Assembly (NCBI RefSeq): GCF_000355905.1
Contig: NZ_APLF01000010.1
Span: 39,812-103,811 of the forward strand
Direction of reading: 5' to 3'
From: Psychroflexus gondwanensis ACAM 44
GTDB lineage: Bacteria > Bacteroidota > Bacteroidia > Flavobacteriales > Flavobacteriaceae
Length of the DNA stretch: 64,000 nucleotides
A program made the translations under genes and the position numbers. Numbering within the stretch: position 1 is the first letter of the stretch; the number at the start of each line of letters is the position of its first letter. The notes under the pieces were generated by a model. The model saw only the letters and a program-made list of their open reading frames with translations, had not been told where the DNA came from and ran no database searches. Below are positions 16,874 to 26,891 of the stretch, piece by piece.

Positions 16874-19800
16874 TTAAAGTTTAACATTTAGTCCAAGTGT
16901 ATAGGTTCTTGGCAGCGGATAGAATCCAAGATCAATTCCTCCTCCAATTGGAGCTCCTGTGGAGGCTGTAGGATCGTATCCGGAGTATTCTGTAAAGGTA
17001 AATGCGTTATCAACTTTAGCATAAATTTTAACTCCATTGATACCAAAAGCCTTTAAGTTTTCAACGGGAACATTATAACCCAGAGAAATGGTTTGTATTC
17101 TTAAAAAGGAACCGTCCTCAACAAAATAGTCTGAAAATAATTTATTGGCTGTAGCTCCAGTTGTCACTCGAGGCTCTGTAGAAGAGGTCCCAGGACCTGT
17201 CCAACGATTTAATCGTCTACTTAACATATTAACGTTGATCTGATCTCTTTCAAAATTTCTTACAATTTCATTGCCTAAGTTAGCAAAAGAATAAGCGCTA
17301 AAGTCGAAGTTTTTGTAAGTAAAAGATAAATTCAGACCCATGGTTACATCTGGTATTGGGTCACCAATATACGTTCTATCATCTTGACTTATAACACCAT
17401 CTCCGTTCGTATCTACAAACCTTAAATCACCAGGACTAGCTTCAACACCTGCAAGTTGAGATTGAGAAGGATGTGCCTCTACTTCAGCTTGAGACTGGAA
17501 TATTCCATCAGTCTTAAGACCGTAAAAATATCCTAAAGGTAATCCTACTTCCATTCTGGATGGAGGTTGCTGACCTACACTAAACTGGCCACCTTCTAGG
17601 AACTCTGCACCGTTAATTTGAGTAACCTCGTTATCGATAGTACTTACGTTATAATTGATAGAGAATGAAAAGTCATCACTAAAATCTTTACTATATCCCA
17701 ATGTGGCTTCAAAACCAGTGTTTTTAACTGTACCTGCGTTGATGGTTGGAGCAGAGCTCCCTGGAGCTGCTATTCCAAATATACCTGAGGTTGGTATTCC
17801 TGGTATCAGTAGATCTTCCCTTGTGTTATCGTAATAATCTAATGTTATGTCCAGGTCATTATTGAATAATTGAAGATCTAGACCTATATCCAATTTCTTA
17901 GCGGTTTCCCACTTCACGCTTGGATTAGCTAAGGGACCTAGAGCTTGTCCAGTAGTCAGACCTTGGTCTGGACCAAATAAGTACTCTGCTTCACCACTCA
18001 GAACAGATAAAAAGAGAAAATCTCCAATCTGGTCATTTCCAAGTTCACCGTAACTTGCTCTTAGCTTAGCAAAATTTAAAATATCATTAGTTCCAATAAA
18101 ATCCTCTTCAGTCAATAACCATCCGGCTGTTACTGAAGGAAACCATCCAGTAGAATTATTAGGTCCAAATCGAGATGAAGTATCCCTTCTTAATATGGCC
18201 GAAAACAAATATTTATCTTGATAATCAAATTCAAATCTTGTGAAGTAAGATAATCTTCTAAACTCGCTTACAAATGATCCATTAGTTTGATTTCCTTCTC
18301 CAACACCAGTAGCAGAACCTAAGTCAGCAAAGTCATAGCTATTCCTTAGAACGCCTGTTCTAGAACCAAATAAACCTTCTCCATGAGACCTAAACACGGT
18401 TAAACCTGTTGTGTTTGTGACGTCCAATTCACCAAAAAATGTTTTTTCTATGGTATTGAACAAGTCAAATGTGTAATCATAAAAATCTTGCTGATCCAGA
18501 TCGACTTGATTGACAGGTCTATTAAATACTTTTCCCGTTCCGAAATTAAACTCTGGGAAAAATTCTCTATTATTTAATTTAGAAGAATTGAATCCATATC
18601 TGGCGGTTAATTTAAAATCCTTGATATACTCTAGCTCAGCTTGAAAGGATCCACTTAGTCGATTACTCTCAAAATCGTTGAAGGTATTATTGATTTGCGC
18701 AAGTGGGTTAACCACTTCGTTGCCCAAATCTATAGTGCCATCCAAATTATTTTGGCTCCGATTGATGACTGGAGCAATATTGATGGCGTTGAAAAGAACC
18801 GAACCCAACCCAAATGAATTTATGCCTTGAGATCTATTGTTGGTGAAGAACACATTAGCACTCACATTTAAAAAATCTCTCACATCTGTGTTTAGGGAAA
18901 TGCTGGCTGTTGTTCTCTTAAAGTTAGATTTATCGGGAGCAACAATACCACCTTGGTCTAGATGAGATGCGCTAAAGGAATAATCGGTATTCTCGGACCC
19001 ACCTCTTATAGATACATTATTGCTGATGACTGTGGGAGTTTCAAAAACTTGATCTTGCCAATCTGTATTATTGTTAATTTGAGATAGATTAGTAAATGGC
19101 AAATCTTGACCTGCGTTAGCATATTTTTCATTGGTCAGTAACACATATTCGTTGGCGTTTAATAAAGGCAATTTTCTTGTTGTTTCCTGCAGACCAACGT
19201 AAGTATTATAAGACACCACTGCAGACTGATTTCTTTTTCCTCTTTTGGTTTCGATAAGAACAACCCCATTTGCTCCTATGGAACCATAAATAGCAGCTTG
19301 TGCATCTTTTAGGACTGTTATGGACTCAATATCTTGAGGATTAATAGAATTTAAACCACCGTCGTACTGAGCACCATTTAAGATAATTAATGGTGAACTA
19401 TTTCCATTGGTGGATACTCCTCTAATTCTAATATTGGATTCTGCCCCAGGCGCACCAGATTGAGGAGTTACACTTACCCCTGCAGAAGTTCCCTGTAATG
19501 CAGTAGCAGCATTGATGGGTTCAAGATCCTGAATAGATTCAGAATTAACAGTAGAAACAGAGCCCGTGATTTTTCGTTTACTACTAGAACCGTATCCAAT
19601 CACCACTACATCATCCAAAGACTCAGTATCGGCCTCTAGCTGAACATCAAATTGGGTTCGCCCTGCAACTTTTATCTTCAAGGTTTTAAACCCTAAATAG
19701 GAAAATACTAAAGTTGCGCTCTCTTGGACCGAAGGCAATATAAAGTTACCGTCAAAATCTGTGGTTGTCCCTTGTGTAGTGCCCTCTACGATGACATTCA

Positions 19801-19918
19801 CTCCTAGTAAAGGCATCCCAGATTCTTTATCTGCCACACTGCCTTCTATATCTCTCTCCTGCGAAAACAGGCAAAGCGAGAAAAAGCAAAACGTCGTTAA
19901 CAAAATATTTTTAATCAT
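16874..19918 (-). CDS. susC: SusC/RagA-family TonB-linked outer-membrane transporter
   Basis: 1014 residues. Signal peptide (ends CLFSQ), a carboxypeptidase-regulatory-like domain (IEGSVADKESGMPLLGVNVIVEGT), then the SusC/RagA plug with VVIGYGSSSKRKITGSVSTV, IRGVSTNGNSSPLIILNG and INPQDIESITVLKDAQAAIYGS. A 22-strand-type barrel follows, ending in TYTLGLNVKL. It imports oligosaccharides using TonB energy, paired with SusD encoded directly downstream. First gene of a four-gene leftward operon (susC, susD, two lipoproteins). A perfect palindrome in its promoter region is a candidate LacI-type operator. Confidence 0.95.
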   Translation of the reverse strand: MIKNILLTTFCFFSLCLFSQERDIEGSVADKESGMPLLGVNVIVEGTTQGTTTDFDGNFILPSVQESATLVFSYLGFKTLKIKVAGRTQFDVQLEADTESLDDVVVIGYGSSSKRKITGSVSTVNSESIQDLEPINAATALQGTSAGVSVTPQSGAPGAESNIRIRGVSTNGNSSPLIILNGAQYDGGLNSINPQDIESITVLKDAQAAIYGSIGANGVVLIETKRGKRNQSAVVSYNTYVGLQETTRKLPLLNANEYVLLTNEKYANAGQDLPFTNLSQINNNTDWQDQVFETPTVISNNVSIRGGSENTDYSFSASHLDQGGIVAPDKSNFKRTTASISLNTDVRDFLNVSANVFFTNNRSQGINSFGLGSVLFNAINIAPVINRSQNNLDGTIDLGNEVVNPLAQINNTFNDFESNRLSGSFQAELEYIKDFKLTARYGFNSSKLNNREFFPEFNFGTGKVFNRPVNQVDLDQQDFYDYTFDLFNTIEKTFFGELDVTNTTGLTVFRSHGEGLFGSRTGVLRNSYDFADLGSATGVGEGNQTNGSFVSEFRRLSYFTRFEFDYQDKYLFSAILRRDTSSRFGPNNSTGWFPSVTAGWLLTEEDFIGTNDILNFAKLRASYGELGNDQIGDFLFLSVLSGEAEYLFGPDQGLTTGQALGPLANPSVKWETAKKLDIGLDLQLFNNDLDITLDYYDNTREDLLIPGIPTSGIFGIAAPGSSAPTINAGTVKNTGFEATLGYSKDFSDDFSFSINYNVSTIDNEVTQINGAEFLEGGQFSVGQQPPSRMEVGLPLGYFYGLKTDGIFQSQAEVEAHPSQSQLAGVEASPGDLRFVDTNGDGVISQDDRTYIGDPIPDVTMGLNLSFTYKNFDFSAYSFANLGNEIVRNFERDQINVNMLSRRLNRWTGPGTSSTEPRVTTGATANKLFSDYFVEDGSFLRIQTISLGYNVPVENLKAFGINGVKIYAKVDNAFTFTEYSGYDPTASTGAPIGGGIDLGFYPLPRTYTLGLNVKL

Positions 19919-20080
19919 ATCTATTGTTTGTTTAACGTAAATCTAACACTAAGTACATCACAATGAGTTTTTTATGAATTACAAAAAAACTACAAGTTGT
20001 TAAAATATAGGATTTTTGAGACATAATAGTATCTCGTCGCCTATTTATAGTGAGCTGAATAGACTTGTTAAATTTTTAAC

Positions 20081-20092
20081 TACAACGTTGTA
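20081..20092. promoter_or_regulatory. Perfect palindrome TACAACGTTGTA, candidate LacI-family operator
   Basis: A 12-base perfect palindrome with central CG lies 163 bases upstream of the susC start, in the gap between susC and the regulator gene. The form (AACGTT core) fits LacI-family operators, and a LacI-family gene is in the same locus. Direct proof is lacking, and the distance from the start codon is long unless the leader is long. Confidence 0.4.
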
Positions 20093-20154
20093 TTTCAGTA
20101 TTTTAGTCCGTTTGTAGTGGTAATGTAGAGTAGAAAGTGGCAATTGTATTGGTT

Positions 20155-22965
20155 CTATATTTCCAAAATATAATCGGTTAGGCCAATTTCACGGGGTAAG
20201 TCCATTTTTTTACGCAAACGATATCGTTTCACTTCTACACTTTTTGTAGATATATTGAAAAGCGGAGCGATCTCTTTCGACGATAAGTTCAAACGCAAGT
20301 AAGCGCTTAGTCTTAAATCATTTGGCGTTAAGGAGTTATGTTTAGATTTCATCTTTTTCAAAAAGTCTTTATCCGCATTATTAAAGGCTTCTTCGAAGAT
20401 CTTCCAATCGTCTGAATTGTTGATGTTTTTATCGATAATCTTAATCACTTTCTTAGAAGAGGCTTGTAAAGGTTTAGATTTTTGGAGTTCCTCTTTTATT
20501 GAATTTAGAAATTCATTTTTCTTAATTAAGCTCATCGTAGATACAGCCAACTCTCTATTCTTGCTTTCTATATCTTGTTTGAGCTGTTCATTTTTAACTT
20601 GCATAAGTTCTTGTTCGTTTTCAAGCTCTTTAAGCTCCAATTCCTGGTTAGCTTTTCGCTTTAATTCAATTTTTTGCTTCTTATAATAGCGTCTATAGAA
20701 AGTGTGAACCACTGAAAAGAAAACAATTGAAATTAAAAGATAAACCATAAGCATAAGGTTTGAAAAAGCAAAAGGACGCTCTACAGTATATACAAACGAT
20801 TTGGGACTGGTTTGGTACCGCTCCCCAATTCGTGCTCTCACCTGAAATTCATAGTCTCCATAAGACAGGTTGCTATATGTCATTTCGTTTTTTGACCCCC
20901 AAGCAGTCCAGTCTTCTAAAAACCCTTTGAGGCGAAATTGATATTCGGGAGAAAAGTATTTTTCAAAGTGCGGGACACTAAAACTAAAATGAATGTTATT
21001 GAACTTGTTCTTCAATACTGCTGGTTGGTCTGTGGTCAATGATACCGGTTCTTTTCCATTTTCCCAATACTGTACGGAAGTGAGATTAAGAGGTTGGTCT
21101 ATTTTTGATTTAGAAAATTTATTGTAATTGATGACCATATAGCCTTGTGTAAGGCCCAATAAATATTCATCGTCGTTTAACTGAAGAATGTTTTCATAAC
21201 CCGCCATCGTTCCTCTAGAGTCAGATGTAATTGGAATGGAAGCTAGCCTGTAACTATCATTTACTTTCCCTTGTAAGGTGAAATCTATACTGTTTTTATT
21301 GAAACTCCACAGGCCGATTTCTCCATCAGTTACTGCTAATTTTCCAGAGGAGTAAGTCTCTTCTGAATACATCTGGCTTAGTAAACTGTCTTTTTGAAAA
21401 GTATTGTCATCCATCTGAAATTTCCAAATGCCTTTTTGGTGGGCGTAATACACTTGGCCTTTAAATTTAGCCAAACTAGAGTATAGGCCTTTTTCTAGAT
21501 CTAAGTATTGGTAGATTTTAGAAACTTGAGTGAAATCTTTGTCTAAGCTTATCCGATAAACGCCTTTGTATTCATGATCAATTAAAACTTCATTGGGTGA
21601 TATGAATTCAACAAATTTTGAGGACACGTCAAAGTTTTTAATTTTATTACGAAACTGCCATTGACCGCTCACCTTCTCTAAAACACTCAAACCTGAATAA
21701 TTACCCTGTAGAATAAGGCTTGGTTGATTTGGGACTGTCTTAAAGCACCAGGTGCCTAGTAAGTCCGAGAGTTGCTCAAAATCGTTATCTCCCACCACAA
21801 ACGTCCCGTTGTTATGGCCGCAAAATAAAGTATCATCAATGCTTTTAAGAGTCCATACTTGTCCTTTGGATCCTTCCACAAGTTTAAAGTCCTCGCCAGG
21901 GCTTTCAACTGTTCTATAGAAAAGGCCTTGATTTGTTCCCAAATAGAGACGATTATTGTGAACGATAGAAGTATATATGGTGCCCAAAATTCCTTTATCG
22001 TCATTAAAAACACTGATAGACGAATTTATATTAACACAATCAATACCATTATCGAGTCCAAGCCAAACATTCCTGTCTATATCCTCAAAGACAGATAAAA
22101 CAGTATTGTTGGTAAGGCTCTCCTGCTGTGAAATTTGATTTATAATGCGACCTTCGGGAGTAAGAAAAATAGCCCCTTGAGAAATAGTCCCTAAAACAAG
22201 GCCTCCATCCGTTTTTTGTAAACTTGCATATACATTGAAGGTATTAAGGCGAGTAAAATTGGAAGGCCATAATTGAGGTGCCTCCTCTAATGTATAAATC
22301 CCTTCTGTTTCAGTTTGCACCAAGATTTGATTCTTGTAGGTATAAAGATTGGTTATAAGATTGGTTGTAAAGAAATCGTGGTTTGAGACCAGAGAAGGAG
22401 TTCCGTCTTCAATTTTGAAGAGCCCTTTATTCACAATTTGAAAATAAAGATCGGACTCTAACTTAAACATTTTTGAAATGGAGCCTTCAATAGAAATTTT
22501 ATTGACGGACTTATCATCGGTATGATAGGTATATAAATGATCTAAAGATTGGAAAATGATCCAGTCTTCAAGACGTTCAATAGTCCAGAATTGTTCATCT
22601 GTACCAATAGAATCAATAATATCGAGAGATAGTGAATTATAGTCAAGCTCACCTGTAGATTGTTTTTCCCAATATCCAAATTCACGATAACTCCCCGAGT
22701 ATATTTTATCATCATGAAAAAAAACGGAGCGAAGAATGGTTTGGTTAGGAGATGGATATAGCGTCCAGGCTTCCCCGTCATACTCCAATAATCCCTTATT
22801 ATTGGCAATGTAGATGTGCTTGTTTTCTCCTTGTGTAATGGACCAGTTCTGGTTGTCGGCTTGATAGTCTTTAGGCGAAAAACTTAAAACAGGAGGTAAT
22901 TCCTGTGAGTAACTACTTCCTAAAAAGCAAAAGAACAAACAAACGTGTAAACTTACACGAAACAT
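20155..22965 (-). CDS. Membrane-bound one-component regulator: periplasmic propeller + Y_Y_Y domain + LuxR-type HTH
   Basis: 936 residues. Signal peptide (MFRVSLHVCLFFCFLGSSYSQ), then propeller-like repeats (ENKHIYIANNKGLLEYDGEAW, VLSVFEDIDRNVWLGLDNGI) and a triple-Tyr domain (TYSNLSYGDYEFQVRARIG). One membrane segment (about 733-757) leads to a coiled coil and a C-terminal HTH (about 880-925: LRLSAYLRLNLSSKEIAPLF, STKSVEVKRYRLRKKM). It lacks the histidine kinase and receiver of hybrid two-component sensors, so it should bind glycan in the periplasm and DNA in the cytoplasm. The ATG at 22965 avoids overlap with the sugar porter gene; 23016 is an alternative. Faces susC, probably its activator. 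Confidence 0.85.
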   Translation of the reverse strand: MFRVSLHVCLFFCFLGSSYSQELPPVLSFSPKDYQADNQNWSITQGENKHIYIANNKGLLEYDGEAWTLYPSPNQTILRSVFFHDDKIYSGSYREFGYWEKQSTGELDYNSLSLDIIDSIGTDEQFWTIERLEDWIIFQSLDHLYTYHTDDKSVNKISIEGSISKMFKLESDLYFQIVNKGLFKIEDGTPSLVSNHDFFTTNLITNLYTYKNQILVQTETEGIYTLEEAPQLWPSNFTRLNTFNVYASLQKTDGGLVLGTISQGAIFLTPEGRIINQISQQESLTNNTVLSVFEDIDRNVWLGLDNGIDCVNINSSISVFNDDKGILGTIYTSIVHNNRLYLGTNQGLFYRTVESPGEDFKLVEGSKGQVWTLKSIDDTLFCGHNNGTFVVGDNDFEQLSDLLGTWCFKTVPNQPSLILQGNYSGLSVLEKVSGQWQFRNKIKNFDVSSKFVEFISPNEVLIDHEYKGVYRISLDKDFTQVSKIYQYLDLEKGLYSSLAKFKGQVYYAHQKGIWKFQMDDNTFQKDSLLSQMYSEETYSSGKLAVTDGEIGLWSFNKNSIDFTLQGKVNDSYRLASIPITSDSRGTMAGYENILQLNDDEYLLGLTQGYMVINYNKFSKSKIDQPLNLTSVQYWENGKEPVSLTTDQPAVLKNKFNNIHFSFSVPHFEKYFSPEYQFRLKGFLEDWTAWGSKNEMTYSNLSYGDYEFQVRARIGERYQTSPKSFVYTVERPFAFSNLMLMVYLLISIVFFSVVHTFYRRYYKKQKIELKRKANQELELKELENEQELMQVKNEQLKQDIESKNRELAVSTMSLIKKNEFLNSIKEELQKSKPLQASSKKVIKIIDKNINNSDDWKIFEEAFNNADKDFLKKMKSKHNSLTPNDLRLSAYLRLNLSSKEIAPLFNISTKSVEVKRYRLRKKMDLPREIGLTDYILEI

Positions 22966-22987
22966 TATATTATTGAGTTTGTAACTC

Positions 22988-24367
22988 TTAATCCCAAATA
23001 TCTTCAAGCTCTTCAAGTGATTTGTTTTTAGTTTCTGGTATAAATTTGTAGGTGAACACTATGATAAATAGTATAAACCCTATAAATATAAAATAAGGCA
23101 GTGATCCATTCCAAAAGCTATTCATATTGGTTTCACTTTCAGAAACGACTGGAAAAAATTGCGACACTACGTAATTCGATGCCCATTGGGCTGCTACAGC
23201 AATAGACATGGCAGCACTTCGGATTCGATTGGGGAACATCTCGGAGAGCAAAACCCAAACGACAGGTCCCATTGACATCGCAAACGACGCTATAAAAAGC
23301 AATACACCTATTAAAGAAACCAAACCAACACTTTGTTGCTGAAGACTAATACCGAGTAGAGAAAATCCAATGATCATTCCGACGCTTCCTATATAAATCA
23401 GCGGTTTTCTTCCGAATTTATCCACGGAGAACATGGCGATAAAAGTGAAAATTAAATTGATAAAAGCTAAAAGGATTTGTTGTAATAAAACATCCTCTTT
23501 ACCAAAGCCTAGGGCTTTTTCAAAAATATCTGAGCCATAGTACAACACGGCGTTTATCCCAGTAAATTGTTGTAGCATGGAAAATATAGTCCCTATACAT
23601 ATAATTCCTAGAATGGCTTTCGAAAAAAAGTTGACTTTAGGCTTTTCTAGATTTTGATCTATCGATTCCTGAATTTGATGAGCCTCTTTCTTGGCCAATT
23701 CGCTTCCATGGATTTTTAAAAGAGTGCCATAACCTTCTTCAGGTCTCTGCATCAAGTATAACCACCTTGGACTTTTAGGAACAAAAAACAACAGAACCAA
23801 AAACAAGCCACTGGGAATTAACTCCGACCAAAACATCCGCCGCCAGCCAAAGGCAATATTCTCGGCGACAGTTAACTTATCGCCAATAAAGTAAGTCACC
23901 AAAAACACTACAAAAAACCCAATAACAATAGCCAATTGATAAAAGGTAACTAAAGTTCCACGCTTGTGTGACGGGGCAATTTCAGCAATATACATGGGAG
24001 CAGACATAGAGGCTATACCTATACCAAGACCCCCTATAATCCTAAAAACGACCAATAAACTAACGGACTCAGGTAAAAAAGAAGGCAAGCCAGAGCCCCA
24101 TGCGGAAATTGTAAATAAAGCGGCAGAAATTATCAATGAATACTTTCTTCCAATTTTCATGCTCAGGTAACCCGCACTCAACGCCCCTAGAAGACAACCT
24201 ATTAAGGCCGACCCAACTACCCAACCTTTTAAAGCTGGATCTAAGTCAAAGTGCTGACTCAGATAGTATTGAGCACCATTAATCACACCAGTATCATAAC
24301 CAAACAAGAATCCGCCTAGTGCAGATACGGATGTAATGAGCAATAAAAACGTTTTAGACTTCATCAA
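22988..24367 (-). CDS. MFS sugar porter (sugar:H+ symporter type)
   Basis: 459 residues, 12 predicted membrane segments. Sugar-porter signatures: GGFLFGYDTGVINGA near the start, SMKIGRKYS between segments 2 and 3, PKSPRWL in the mid-loop, QQFTGINAVLYYG in segment 7, VDKFGRKPL, and PETKNKSLEELE at the C-terminus. Probably imports glucose or another hexose produced by the PUL enzymes across the inner membrane. It lies 22 bases upstream of the regulator gene in the same direction, so these two are likely co-transcribed. Substrate is inferred from context. Confidence 0.9.
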   Translation of the reverse strand: MMKSKTFLLLITSVSALGGFLFGYDTGVINGAQYYLSQHFDLDPALKGWVVGSALIGCLLGALSAGYLSMKIGRKYSLIISAALFTISAWGSGLPSFLPESVSLLVVFRIIGGLGIGIASMSAPMYIAEIAPSHKRGTLVTFYQLAIVIGFFVVFLVTYFIGDKLTVAENIAFGWRRMFWSELIPSGLFLVLLFFVPKSPRWLYLMQRPEEGYGTLLKIHGSELAKKEAHQIQESIDQNLEKPKVNFFSKAILGIICIGTIFSMLQQFTGINAVLYYGSDIFEKALGFGKEDVLLQQILLAFINLIFTFIAMFSVDKFGRKPLIYIGSVGMIIGFSLLGISLQQQSVGLVSLIGVLLFIASFAMSMGPVVWVLLSEMFPNRIRSAAMSIAVAAQWASNYVVSQFFPVVSESETNMNSFWNGSLPYFIFIGFILFIIVFTYKFIPETKNKSLEELEDIWD

Positions 24368-24768
24368 TTATTTTTTGCACAGCAAAATAGAAAACATATT
24401 TCAAATATACATCACTATATCGATAGAGATTTTTTGAAGTTTTGTATGGGTTCAAAATTAAACACTACTGCGGTCGAAGTTAATAATTCAAAAATAAAAG
24501 GATTAGAGAATATACATTTTTAGAGCAATCTGATCTAGCAGTCAGAAAATAACGGCTAGCTGCTTTGAGTCTAAATCTCTTTAGCGAAAGAGTAGATTAA
24601 ATTATAAGAGAGCTCAAAAACAACTTACACTTCTAAACAGGTAATTTAAGTTCTAGATGGCATAACAAAAAATTGAAAGATTAAAAAAAGTTTAGTATTT
24701 AGGTTAAATCGAAGTCAAAAATTTTAAAAGCTACCCAATACCTCTTATATTTAATAAAATTAGAAATT
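24368..24768. other. Intergenic region with divergent promoters
   Basis: About 400 bases between the leftward sugar porter and the rightward dehydrogenase. AT-rich, no ORF, RNA gene or clear repeat recognised. It must hold promoters for both sides; no good TAnnTTTG match was found by eye. Confidence 0.4.
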
Positions 24769-25818
24769 ATGAGTCAAGTAAAAGCTTATGGCGCTAAAGC
24801 CAGCGATGCAGATTTAAAACAATTAGATATCAAAAGAAGAGAACTTCTTCCTAATGATATACATATAGAAATAGATTATTGTGGTGTTTGCCATAGTGAT
24901 ATACACCAAGTTAGAAACGATTGGAAGAATTCTAAATATCCCGTTATTCCAGGTCATGAGATTATAGGACATGTTGTAGCTATTGGAAAAGACGTTACCA
25001 AATTTAAAGAAGGCCAAAAAGTGGGTGTTGGTTGTATGGTAGATTCTTGCCAAAACTGCGAAGCTTGTGATGAAGGCCTAGAGCAATTCTGTGAAAACGG
25101 AATGACAGCCACTTACAATAGTCCCGATGAACATTTAGGAGGACAGACTTTCGGAGGCTATTCAGAAGAAATCGTAGTAGACGAGAAATTTGTATTGAAT
25201 GTCCCAGAAAAATTAGATATAAAAGGTGTGCCCCCTTTATTATGTGCTGGTATCACAACTTGGTCACCACTAAAACAATGGAACGTGCAGAAAGGAGATA
25301 AAGTAGGAGTTGTGGGTCTTGGAGGCCTTGGACATATGGGAATTAAATTCGCTCATGCGCTAGGGGCTCATGTGGTTATGATTACAACTTCCCCAAGTAA
25401 AAGTGAAGATGCAGAACGCCTTGGAGCAGATGAAGTATTGGTTTCTAAAAATGAAGAAGACATGAAGAAACATGCCAATTCTTTCGACTTTATATTGAAC
25501 ACTGTCCCGGTAGGTCATGATGTGAATCCTTATTTAAACTTACTTAAGCGAGACAAAACCATGTGTTTGGTTGGCGCCATAGAACCTCTTAAAGGAGTAA
25601 ACGGCGGAGCGTTGATTGTAAAAAGAAAGCGACTAGCTGGTTCTCTTATTGGAGGGATCAAAGAAACTCAAGAAATGTTGGATTTCTGTGGTGAGCATAA
25701 TATTGTTTCCGATGTGGAGATGATCGATATGCAAAATATCAATACTGCCTTTGAAAGAGTGGTTAATTCAGACGTCAAATACAGATTTGTCATTGACATG
25801 CAATCTTTAAAAAACTAA
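24769..25818 (+). CDS. NAD(P)-dependent zinc alcohol dehydrogenase (YahK/CAD-like)
   Basis: 349-residue cytoplasmic medium-chain dehydrogenase. Catalytic zinc ligands are visible in CGVCHSDIHQ and in GHEIIGHVV (His-Glu), with the third in LLCAGITTWSPL. Structural zinc cysteines lie in GVGCMVDSCQNCEACDEGLEQFC. The Rossmann motif is VGVVGLGGLGHMGIK. This pattern matches the cinnamyl-alcohol-dehydrogenase-like group that includes E. coli YahK, which reduces a broad range of aldehydes, usually with NADPH. Single gene with its own promoter and a strong terminator. The physiological substrate is unknown. Confidence 0.92.
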   Translation: MSQVKAYGAKASDADLKQLDIKRRELLPNDIHIEIDYCGVCHSDIHQVRNDWKNSKYPVIPGHEIIGHVVAIGKDVTKFKEGQKVGVGCMVDSCQNCEACDEGLEQFCENGMTATYNSPDEHLGGQTFGGYSEEIVVDEKFVLNVPEKLDIKGVPPLLCAGITTWSPLKQWNVQKGDKVGVVGLGGLGHMGIKFAHALGAHVVMITTSPSKSEDAERLGADEVLVSKNEEDMKKHANSFDFILNTVPVGHDVNPYLNLLKRDKTMCLVGAIEPLKGVNGGALIVKRKRLAGSLIGGIKETQEMLDFCGEHNIVSDVEMIDMQNINTAFERVVNSDVKYRFVIDMQSLKN

Positions 25819-25843
25819 ATAAAAATTAGTTTAATATAAGTTC

Positions 25844-25883
25844 AATCCCCTTTTGAAATGATTTCAAAAGGGGATTTTTTTTT
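25844..25883. terminator. Strong bidirectional rho-independent terminator
   Basis: AATCCCCTTTTGAAAT pairs perfectly with ATTTCAAAAGGGGATT around a single G, followed by nine T. It ends the dehydrogenase transcript. The convergent DUF2237 stop codon is at its right edge. Confidence 0.9.
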
Positions 25884-26244
25884 ACTCCTTATATTCCCAT
25901 GCTTTCAGGGTCTCCAGCGAGATATACTCGAGCATTTTTTCATGGCAAGATTCTAGTCGCAAGTGAAGAGGATGCCCAGCTTCCTTACTTTTCAACCACA
26001 CTCCCATACAAATACACCACCAATCACCTGGTTTCAACCCTGGAAAACTCCATTGCGGTTTAGGACTCACCAGATCGTTCCCTCTAGCTTTGTTCCATTC
26101 CAAAAATCCCTCGGTCACTTTTGCCGCAACAATATGGAGACCGGGATCTTGGTCGGAATATTTGCAAAACCCATCTCGAAAAGCCCCCGTCATAGGATCG
26201 TAAGAACAGGCTTGTAATTCTGTACCCAATACATTTTTCATCAT
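25882..26244 (-). CDS. DUF2237 family protein
   Basis: 120 residues; family function unknown. Conserved features include NVLGTELQACSYDPMTGAFRDGFC at the N-terminus, DPGLHIVAAKVTEGFLEW, and FPGLKPGDWWCICMGVW, a Trp/Cys-rich motif typical of DUF2237. Four cysteines are present. Two consecutive ATG codons begin the ORF (26244 and 26241). It converges on the alcohol dehydrogenase gene and shares its terminator. Full length for the family, no signal peptide, so cytoplasmic. Confidence 0.88.
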   Translation of the reverse strand: MMKNVLGTELQACSYDPMTGAFRDGFCKYSDQDPGLHIVAAKVTEGFLEWNKARGNDLVSPKPQWSFPGLKPGDWWCICMGVWLKSKEAGHPLHLRLESCHEKMLEYISLETLKAWEYKE

Positions 26245-26891
26245 TCTTTTTTCTTCTGAATTTGCCGTAAGTTAAGCAATAATAGGCAAAGTTAATGAGC
26301 TTTATAGCTAAGAAATCACCTAGATAGGATGCTGAAATTCAGGAAAAATAAAGGACTAAAATTCAAGTGATGTTGTTAGGTCAACTGAAGTCGGCGTAAC
26401 GAAAAATCCTTAAAATTAATAATCAGGTCAATTTGAATAAAATGGATTTAGAGACAATACTTCCAAAGCGGAATTAGAAGTTTATTGGTTAGAATTTGCC
26501 AAAAGTAAATTCAAAGATATTAAAAGAAAGGCTAGTCTTTCCTGCCTAAATTCGGATATGCAGGTAGGTTTGTTTTTCCAGATCCTTCAGAATGGGCGAT
26601 GCAAATCGAGGAACGAGATTCACAAACACTTAAAACAGCGAATACAAGAGCGAACTAAAAAAGAATAAAAGGTTTAAGTATTTCAACTACATCAAATTGA
26701 CAATAAATAAGCACAGGAAAAAGTCAAATCTTGAAGCAGGATCACTTATTCCTAAGTAAGTCCTTTTTATATCAATGGATATTTTGATGAATTTTGATAC
26801 AGATTGAACGAAATTGGAAGCAAGAAAACTATATTGCACAATTTTATTTCAAAAATGATTAAGAACCTAAGTTATATCGCAGCAAATTAAT
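26245..26891. other. Gene-poor intergenic stretch with decayed coding traces
   Basis: About 650 bases without an intact gene. Near 26468-26530 one frame reads AELEVYWLEFAKSKFKDIKR, which resembles the first residues of Bacteroidota RelE/ParE-type toxins (EVYW..FA...LK.I), but it has no proper start and the rest of the toxin is absent. A second short frame near 26540-26660 (FPDPSEWAMQIEERDSQTL) is unrecognised. A CCTGCCT/AGGTAGG hairpin is at about 26547. Best read as decayed sequence. Confidence 0.35.

Noticed and set aside
26468..26530. RelE/ParE-type toxin gene
   Set aside because: Only about 20 residues resemble the toxin N-terminus; no start, no remaining domain and no antitoxin. At most a remnant.
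26547..26575. Copy of the CCTGCC hairpin seen in the REPs
   Set aside because: Only the outer seven bases agree; loop and surroundings differ, and there is no REP around it.
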